Part shown: positions 6,584-10,659 of the stretch, one piece after another | Layout of the letters: every line of letters begins with the position of its first letter | Numbering within the stretch: position 1 is the stretch's first letter | Assembly: GCA_947470205.1 (NCBI GenBank) | Contig: CANISK010000031.1 | Coordinates: forward strand, 1-10,659 | Length of the DNA stretch: 10,659 bases | Source of the DNA: Neisseriaceae bacterium | GTDB lineage: Bacteria; Pseudomonadota; Gammaproteobacteria; Burkholderiales; UBA11063 | Direction: 5' to 3' | Program-made: the position numbers and the translations under genes | The notes under the pieces: model-generated | What the model was told of the DNA's origin: nothing | The model's input: only the letters and a program-made list of their open reading frames with translations | Databases searched by the model: none

Positions 6584-6814
6584 TTAATGTTGATCTGTAT
6601 ATGGAATAAGCGCCAAAAATCTTGCTTTTTTAATTGCTTGCGCCAACATTCTTTGATATTTTGCAGAAGTGCCAGTTATGCGTGATGGTATAATTTTACC
6701 AGTTTCTGTAATATAATTTTTTAATAAATCTGCATCTTTGTAATCTATTTCGGTATACTTTTCTGCGCTAAATTTACAAAATTTTTTTCTTTTTATATTT
6801 TGATGACGTGACAT
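6584..6814 (-). CDS. rpsR: 30S ribosomal protein S18
   Basis: S18 binds 16S rRNA as a heterodimer with S6 on the platform of the small subunit. The 76-residue product has the usual length. A basic N-terminus ([13 protein letters not shown]) precedes [53 protein letters not shown], containing the conserved family signature. The ending PYTDQH is typical of Beta- and Gammaproteobacteria. The ATG lies 3 nt after the priB stop. Its Shine-Dalgarno AGAAGGA is inside the 3' end of priB, so translation of the two is linked. Its partner S6 is encoded first in the same operon. Confidence 0.98.
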   Translation of the reverse strand: MSRHQNIKRKKFCKFSAEKYTEIDYKDADLLKNYITETGKIIPSRITGTSAKYQRMLAQAIKKARFLALIPYTDQH

Positions 6815-6817
6815 TTT

Positions 6818-7117
6818 TTAGTTTCCTTCTATCTCTAAAAAGTCTATTTTTTTAACATGTAGCACTAGCTGGGATTTGGAATTTTGATTTAAAAACCCAA
6901 ACACTGTAACATTTTTATATAGTAAAGTGTTACTTAGCGTGCTATCTAATTCAATTGATACACAAAAAACTCTACAGTATATTTGACAAGTGTTATTGTG
7001 TTCAATTTGTTGTGATTTATGCTCTACAACAAAAGATGTGATGGGGATTTGTGTAACGGTGTATCTTAACGGATATACTTTGACAATTTGACCACTAATC
7101 TCGAGTGTATTTGACAT
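6818..7117 (-). CDS. priB: Primosomal replication protein N (PriB)
   Basis: PriB is a small OB-fold dimer that binds single-stranded DNA and stabilises PriA on stalled forks, so that DnaT/DnaC can reload the helicase. The 99-residue product shows the PriB pattern: LEISGQIVKVYPLRYTVTQIP, TSFVVEHKSQQIE, a central strand with YCRVFCVSI, then VTVFGFL and SQLVLHVKKIDFLE. The PLRYT and LHV segments resemble betaproteobacterial PriB more than E. coli PriB. Its place between rpsF and rpsR is the standard PriB locus and supports the call. The ATG is 6 nt past the rpsF stop and has no visible Shine-Dalgarno sequence, so it probably relies on ribosomes finishing rpsF. The sequence is diverged, as usual for this fast-evolving protein. 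Confidence 0.92.
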   Translation of the reverse strand: MSNTLEISGQIVKVYPLRYTVTQIPITSFVVEHKSQQIEHNNTCQIYCRVFCVSIELDSTLSNTLLYKNVTVFGFLNQNSKSQLVLHVKKIDFLEIEGN

Positions 7118-7123
7118 ATGTTT

Positions 7124-7462
7124 TTACATTAAAGACTTCGCTTTTTCGTCTTTCATAAATACTGAAGGTGTGGATACTGCAGTTTTTCTAGCAGTCACCA
7201 AACTACGTAAAATGGCATCATTGAACTTAAATGCGTGATTTAATTCGTCTAATAATGCATTATTTGCCTCAAGGTTTAGTAACACATAATGTGCTTTGTT
7301 TACTTTGTTAATTGCGTAAGCTAAATGTTTACGTCCGCAATCTTCAAAGCGGTGTATGATTCCGTTATGGGTTGCGATAAGTTTTTTATAGCGTTCAACC
7401 ATTTGACCCAGTTGTTCACTTTGATCTGGATGAACTAAAAATGTGATTTCGTAATGACGCAT
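7124..7462 (-). CDS. rpsF: 30S ribosomal protein S6
   Basis: S6 pairs with S18 on the 30S platform. The start is placed at the ATG at 7462, giving 112 residues beginning [17 protein letters not shown], the family start. AAGGAG lies 6-7 nt upstream, the best ribosome-binding site in the operon. An upstream in-frame ATG at 7498 would add 12 unrelated residues and has no such site. Family segments include [47 protein letters not shown] and the final helix with [16 protein letters not shown]. It is the first gene of the rpsF-priB-rpsR-rplI operon, with a leader that may reach back about 220-250 nt to two extended -10 promoters and that contains a 9-bp hairpin near the start codon. Confidence 0.98.
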   Translation of the reverse strand: MRHYEITFLVHPDQSEQLGQMVERYKKLIATHNGIIHRFEDCGRKHLAYAINKVNKAHYVLLNLEANNALLDELNHAFKFNDAILRSLVTARKTAVSTPSVFMKDEKAKSLM

Positions 7463-7486
7463 GCAATACTCCTTATGGGTTAAACA

Positions 7487-7513
7487 TCTCATTATCATGC
7501 TAATATAATGAGA
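7487..7513 (-). promoter_or_regulatory. Hairpin in the rpsF leader
   Basis: TCTCATTAT (7487-7495) and ATAATGAGA (7505-7513) are perfect inverse complements: 9 bp with a 9-nt loop, ending 24 nt upstream of the rpsF ATG. Many bacteria regulate this operon through an S6-S18 binding site in the leader whose hallmark is a CCG motif in a bulge or loop. I do not see a CCG in this hairpin, so it may serve another purpose or be chance in AT-rich DNA. Confidence 0.35.
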
Positions 7514-7573
7514 AAGGTATTTATAATATACTCAATCATCTTCCGCGTTGGACTAGATTTAATTTTTAATACA

Positions 7574-7615
7574 GTGAGATTGCCACGCTTCGATAAATAG
7601 AAGCTCGCAATGACG
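7574..7615. repeat. GTCATTGCGAGC-type palindromic intergenic repeat
   Basis: The sequence GTGAGATTGCCACGCTTC, then GATAAATA, then GAAGCTCGCAATGACG has inverted arms: GCTTC (7587-7591) with GAAGC (7600-7604) and ATTGC (7579-7583) with GCAAT (7607-7611), joined by unequal spacers. On the - strand it begins CGTCATTGCGAGCTTC, the form of short dispersed palindromes I know from several host-associated bacteria. It lies in the presumed rpsF leader and would form a hairpin in that RNA. Confidence 0.6.
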
Positions 7616-7686
7616 CAGTAAAGATTCCATTGTTGAAGGAAGAGCGGTATCTCAATCAGTGCACTTTAATAATATGTGCGATAATT

Positions 7687-7725
7687 ATTATACCATACTT
7701 TTTTATTATATTTGAAATTATATCA
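7687..7725 (-). promoter_or_regulatory. Tandem extended -10 promoters for the rpsF operon
   Basis: On the - strand two perfect extended -10 elements occur: TGATATAAT (7725-7717) and TGGTATAAT (7695-7687). The second has a partial -35, TTCAAA, at 7716-7711 with 18-bp spacing; the first has no good -35, which an extended -10 can tolerate. Start sites near 7710 and 7680 would give leaders of about 220-250 nt before rpsF. Confidence 0.55.
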
Positions 7726-7748
7726 TTTTTAGGGATGAAGATAGTGTG

Positions 7749-7798
7749 AACAAGGAACCTAATGCATGATCATCATTTGACATTGCGGTTACCTTGTT
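7749..7798. repeat. Large imperfect hairpin between the T3SS and rpsF operons
   Basis: AACAAGGAACC (7749-7759) pairs with GGTTACCTTGTT (7787-7798): 11 bp with a single bulged A. AATG (7761-7764) pairs with CATT (7781-7784) inside. No T-run follows on either strand. Its position after the secretion genes and just ahead of the rpsF-operon promoters suggests a transcription boundary. Confidence 0.45.
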
Positions 7799-7810
7799 GA
7801 GTTTGACAAA

Positions 7811-7960
7811 TTAATCTAAACGCATAAATGGTAGCCATGGTGAATATTCGTTTGCATTTGATTTATTTTTTTGTATCGTTTTTTTCTTAGATTTAACATC
7901 ATCACCTAATTCTTTATTTATTTATATAGTTTCACAAGTACCATCTGGACGATACGCCAT
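7811..7960 (-). pseudogene. Small reading frame interrupted by one in-frame TAA, unknown product
   Basis: From an ATG at 7960 the frame reads MAYRPDGTCETI, hits TAA at 7924-7922, then continues open for 36 more codons to a TAA at 7813-7811. The second part is hydrophilic and lysine-rich (GDDVKSKKKTIQKNKSNA) and ends EYSPWLPFMRLD. Upstream of the ATG the frame is also open for about 22 codons, overlapping the end of sctR, but without another ATG. The composition looks protein-like and not random, which suggests a small gene broken by a nonsense change. I do not recognise the protein and see no Shine-Dalgarno. It lies 35 bp after sctR, where sctS usually stands, but it does not resemble the hydrophobic SctS. 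Chance remains possible. Confidence 0.3.
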
Positions 7961-7995
7961 TAATTTTACAAATTGCGGAAGACAAAGAGTATACC

Positions 7996-8643
7996 TTAAT
8001 AGGTGCTCATTAGGAGATTTATAAGCCTACTCCATCCATCAACTGAGATAAATAAAAGTAGTTTTATTGGTAGAGATATTGTAACCGGTGACATCATCAT
8101 CATACCCATAGCCATTAGGATATTTGAAATCACGATATCTATAATGAGAGACGGTAGATAAAGTAGGAAACCAATTTTAAAACCTTGGGTAATTTCTGAA
8201 ACAACAAAAGCTGGTACTAAGATAATAAAATCATCCTTTTGTGTAGTGCTTAACATTTCTGGAGTCCAGTACCTCTTAAGCGATTTATAAAAAAAGTCAC
8301 GTTCTGCCCTATTGGAATGCTTTAGTAGAAAATCCTTAACTGGTTTTGCAGATGTCTCAAAGCCTTCAATCAACATTGGAGCGGTTATTTGAGTGCCATT
8401 TAATAAATTAGTTTTGAGTAATGTGTATGTGTTATTGTAAACTGGCCCCATAATATAAAATGACAAAATGATACTTAATCCGTAAATCACAATATTTGGT
8501 GGCACTTGTTGAACCCCCAAACTTTCACGAGTTAAAATACATACCATGGCAATTTTAATAAACGATGTAGTTAAAACAAAAATAACCGGCATTAAACTTA
8601 AGCCAAATAAAATAAACATCAGTGACACTGGATCATTATTCAT
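7996..8643 (-). CDS. sctR: Type III secretion system export gate protein SctR (YscR/FliP family)
   Basis: SctR forms a pentamer with SctS and SctT in the pseudo-helical export gate at the centre of the inner-membrane ring. The 215-residue length is normal. Family signatures are plain: LTTSFIKIAMVCILTRESLGVQQVPPNIVIYGLSIILSFYIMGPV in the first third, and DDFIILVPAFVVSEITQGFKIGFLLYLPSLIIDIVISNILMAMGMMMMSPVTISLPIKLLLF in the last third. About four membrane helices flank a periplasmic loop at ~75-140. Length and the absence of a cleaved signal peptide favour the injectisome SctR over flagellar FliP, in agreement with the neighbours. The ATG lies inside the last codons of sctD, an 8-nt overlap, so translation is coupled. 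sctS and sctT do not follow within the window; they must be elsewhere if the system works. Confidence 0.96.
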   Translation of the reverse strand: MNNDPVSLMFILFGLSLMPVIFVLTTSFIKIAMVCILTRESLGVQQVPPNIVIYGLSIILSFYIMGPVYNNTYTLLKTNLLNGTQITAPMLIEGFETSAKPVKDFLLKHSNRAERDFFYKSLKRYWTPEMLSTTQKDDFIILVPAFVVSEITQGFKIGFLLYLPSLIIDIVISNILMAMGMMMMSPVTISLPIKLLLFISVDGWSRLINLLMSTY

Positions 8644-10486
8644 TGCCTTTGCCTTTCTTGGAATAATACTGAAGCTCTTGATTTTTTACTGATAAATCTT
8701 GCTCAAGGTTGTTGACTTGTTGTTGTAAAAATGTATTAATGTCTTTATCATTGACCTTTGCCTGATAATTCTTCAGTTGTTCTAATTTTTTTTGACCATC
8801 TCCAATGGAGTCTTTGAGTTTATCAAATTCATTATTTAAAATAATTGCACGAGAAGAATTTGCTGGTATATTATCCATGGGAATAGTACCCACCACCTGC
8901 CCCACATCTCCACTTGAATTATTATTAGATGATCCATTGCCACTTCCACCACCAATGCCAATATTATCTTTACTATCAGCCTCCGCTTCATTTGTAACTG
9001 ATGCATTGCTGTCTGGATCATCACCTGAAATAGCATCCATGGGTATTTCTATATTATATTTACCGGAGAAAATAATCTTGCTTGTGGTTATCGCCATTAG
9101 CTTCATACCAAGCAATTCGCCGCCTAAATATAGATGTTTATTTTCATCTGTTACAATATATGCAGGATTTCCAGTATATACTGTATATATTTTAAAAGGT
9201 AATGCAATTATTGCATCTTTAATGTCAAGGTTAAAACTAATTACACCGGAATATTTTTCATCTAGTTTCAATAAATTGGTGTGTAATAGATTGGATTGTC
9301 TATCAGTTAAAAATCCTGATAATGTAATTTTACCGTTTGGTAAATCTTCTTTGACATCTAGTGTCATTCCTATGCTATTAATTACAGATGTAACGTCATC
9401 TTTAATTTGTTTTAGATCATATATCTTAGAGAAATCAACATTATTAATACACGGTAAATATGAATTTAAGACTATTTGAGCATCGTTAATTTTACCAAGC
9501 CCATCCAATGCAATCCCATTTATAACTATATTTTGAGTTTCTTTGTCGTACACAGTGTGTAAATTTACCACATTTGCATCTTTTAATGCTGCCTGAATTT
9601 TATTTTTTGCATCCTCTGCTGAGGTTAAATCAAATTTAAGAATTTTCGCATAGTCTTTAAATGTATCAACAATAAATTTCTTATCATCCTTGCCATCAAT
9701 GAGTCCACATACCAAATAACCAGTTTCGGTATTTTGTAAATCTAAATTCATATATTTATTTGGCAAATTCGCAAATTTGCTCTTTACTAAAGACATGAGT
9801 GCGTCATGTTGTTGTTTATTGGCATTAATTGTTTTTGTATTAATATAAAATGCTGTGCCGCTATAGATGATGATGATTAACACAGTTGAAATTGCAAATA
9901 CACCATATAGATATTTTGGATATATTTTATGAAAGTAGATTAATTTCTTTTTAATAAATTCAAAAACTTCTAATGATTTATCTTTTATAATTTGTTTATA
10001 TTTTACAAAATACCCCATAAATAATATGAAATATTTATTGGAATAAATACGCTCTTTGATTCCATTTTTAATAATTTGATCTGACTGGGTGGGCTCTATA
10101 CTTGTTTCATTATCTGAGTTAATTAATTCATCGTTTAAATGGGTATCAATGTGTTCAATAATTGGCCAATTGGAAATACTTGCACTTCCCCCAATCGCAA
10201 TATTTATCCCATCAAAATCTATATAGCATGGTAACGACAAAGCTGTGTTGGTTGCTATTTCAGTGTTATCAAAAGATTTAATGGCATCATCTAGTGATGA
10301 AAATTGTATTGATGGATTATCTGTATCTGTATCTGTAACTGTAAATGCACATGATTTTCTATCAATTGAGTTACTAACGAGATAAATATCTGCATCATAT
10401 TTATTGCTAATCTCGAAAACAATATTTGGTGGTAAGTCAAACTCCGCACCAGACTGTTCCCCAGAAAATACTTTTAAAATTATCAC
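8636..10486 (-). CDS. sctD: Type III secretion inner-membrane ring protein SctD, with long C-terminal extension
   Basis: SctD forms the outer of the two inner-membrane rings of the injectisome and contacts the cytosolic sorting platform. Layout of the 616 residues: cytoplasmic FHA-like domain (~1-110; MIILKVFSGEQSGAEFDLP is the typical start), a linker with a Lys-rich stretch, one membrane helix (~192-214), and periplasmic ring-building domains (~220-485) ending in TGNPAYIVTDENKHLYLGGELLGMKLMAI, the usual SctD finish. After about residue 485 come ~130 extra residues: an acidic piece, a Gly/Ser/Asn-rich linker (509-526), and a probable coiled coil (~550-610, with LKDSIGDGQKKLEQLKNYQ and LQQQVNNLEQDLSV). 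Yersinia YscD is about 420 residues, so this protein is long, mainly at the C-terminus. The start is a GTG inside the sctQ stop (GTGA overlap). Family call is strong by domain order and neighbours; sequence identity to well-known members looks low. Confidence 0.88.
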   Translation of the reverse strand: MIILKVFSGEQSGAEFDLPPNIVFEISNKYDADIYLVSNSIDRKSCAFTVTDTDTDNPSIQFSSLDDAIKSFDNTEIATNTALSLPCYIDFDGINIAIGGSASISNWPIIEHIDTHLNDELINSDNETSIEPTQSDQIIKNGIKERIYSNKYFILFMGYFVKYKQIIKDKSLEVFEFIKKKLIYFHKIYPKYLYGVFAISTVLIIIIYSGTAFYINTKTINANKQQHDALMSLVKSKFANLPNKYMNLDLQNTETGYLVCGLIDGKDDKKFIVDTFKDYAKILKFDLTSAEDAKNKIQAALKDANVVNLHTVYDKETQNIVINGIALDGLGKINDAQIVLNSYLPCINNVDFSKIYDLKQIKDDVTSVINSIGMTLDVKEDLPNGKITLSGFLTDRQSNLLHTNLLKLDEKYSGVISFNLDIKDAIIALPFKIYTVYTGNPAYIVTDENKHLYLGGELLGMKLMAITTSKIIFSGKYNIEIPMDAISGDDPDSNASVTNEAEADSKDNIGIGGGSGNGSSNNNSSGDVGQVVGTIPMDNIPANSSRAIILNNEFDKLKDSIGDGQKKLEQLKNYQAKVNDKDINTFLQQQVNNLEQDLSVKNQELQYYSKKGKGNE

Positions 10487-10659
10487 GATGTACCAACCTT
10501 ACTATTTTTGAGGTGAGCAATTTTAACAGCAAGTCTGCCATTTAATTCTACTAAAAATCCTTCCGCCATGATAATACCATTTAGCACTATCTTTACCTTT
10601 GGTGGCAATGGCCCTATATCAACCACATCACCACTCTTTAAATCCAGTAGTTCATTTAA
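10483..10659 (-). CDS. sctQ: C-terminal SpoA domain of T3SS sorting-platform protein SctQ, 5'-truncated
   Basis: The last 58 codons of a gene cut by the right window edge. The frame is open at the edge and ends with TGA at 10485-10483. The segment LKSGDVVDIGPLPPKVKIVLNGIIMAEGFLVELNGRLAVKI is the SpoA (FliN/YscQ C-terminal) fold: L-x-x-G-D-V-(I/V)-x-(I/L), then V-x-(I/L)-x-(V/L)-N-G, then G-x-(L/F)-V-x-(V/L)-x-(G/D)-R-x-(G/A)-V-(K/R)-I. SctQ forms the cytosolic pods of the sorting platform beneath the SctD ring. The stop overlaps the GTG start of sctD (GTGA), so the two are translationally coupled, matching the physical contact of platform and ring. FliN is the main alternative, but the SctD and SctR neighbours favour SctQ. 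Confidence 0.85.
   Translation of the reverse strand, partial: LNELLDLKSGDVVDIGPLPPKVKIVLNGIIMAEGFLVELNGRLAVKIAHLKNSKVGTS

Larger units (their letters stand above)
7463..7995. other. 533-bp region between sctR and rpsF: broken frame, hairpin, promoters, repeat
   Basis: Read on the - strand, the region holds in order a reading frame interrupted by one stop (7960-7811), a large imperfect hairpin (7798-7749), two extended -10 promoter elements (7725-7687), a GTCATTGCGAGC-type repeat (7615-7574), and the hairpin of the rpsF leader (7513-7487). No intact protein gene is evident. The hairpin followed by promoters is a sensible boundary between the secretion operon and the ribosomal operon. Confidence 0.6.

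Noticed and set aside
7463..7498. Upstream ATG start for S6 at 7498
   Set aside because: It adds 12 unrelated residues, overlaps the leader hairpin, and the ATG at 7462 has a strong AAGGAG site.
7463..7715. S6-S18 binding motif in the rpsF leader
   Set aside because: The hallmark CCG in a bulged stem-loop is not found near the gene; the one CCG on the transcript strand, near 7645, has no clear stem around it.
7718..7783. 21-codon frame on - (MSNDDHALG...) with an AAGGT sequence upstream
   Set aside because: It is very short, its start lies in a large hairpin and its end in a promoter element; more likely non-coding.
8805..9479. Long open frame on + (224 codons) opposite sctD
   Set aside because: It is a mirror of the sctD coding sequence with no ribosome-binding site and no family features, whereas the - strand frame encodes a recognisable SctD.

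Overview
The window is AT-rich DNA (about two-thirds A+T by eye) from a proteobacterium. The gene order rpsF-priB-rpsR-rplI, the PriB sequence (PLRYT near the N-terminus, VLHV near the C-terminus), S18 ending in PYTDQH, and the S15 and SSB sequences fit Beta- or Gammaproteobacteria and lean towards Betaproteobacteria. Low G+C, type III secretion genes and decayed palindromic repeats suggest a host-associated, possibly intracellular, lineage. Lifestyle and lineage are inferences.

Left part (1-1635): on the + strand, the 3' part of a TVP38/DedA-type membrane protein gene, cut by the window edge, is followed by a small RRM RNA-binding protein gene. The RRM gene has a recognisable promoter and a leader of about 145 nt. 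A 528-bp gene-free stretch then separates it from the convergent ssb gene. It holds hairpins, a dRS3-like palindrome and possible decayed repeat sequence.

Middle (1636-7462): everything is on the - strand, in transcription order rpsF, priB, rpsR, rplI (one ribosomal/replication operon), then rpsO, an intrinsic terminator, pnp, a glycine-zipper lipoprotein, a polytopic membrane protein, and ssb with its own extended -10 promoter. This is a housekeeping block for translation, RNA decay and replication restart/ssDNA protection. Two envelope genes of unknown role are inserted behind pnp.

Right part (7463-10659): on the - strand, the C-terminal SpoA domain of SctQ (cut by the window edge), SctD and SctR overlap one another. 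They encode the sorting platform/C-ring, the inner-membrane ring and the export gate of a type III secretion system. The order Q-D-R is unusual, SctD carries about 130 extra C-terminal residues, and sctS does not follow sctR. Instead there is a short reading frame interrupted by a stop, a large imperfect hairpin, two extended -10 promoters for the ribosomal operon, and a repeat.

I see no CRISPR array, tRNA, rRNA, transposase or clear novel defence system. The most unusual items are the T3SS gene order with the SctD extension, the broken frame after sctR, and the atypical SSB tail.
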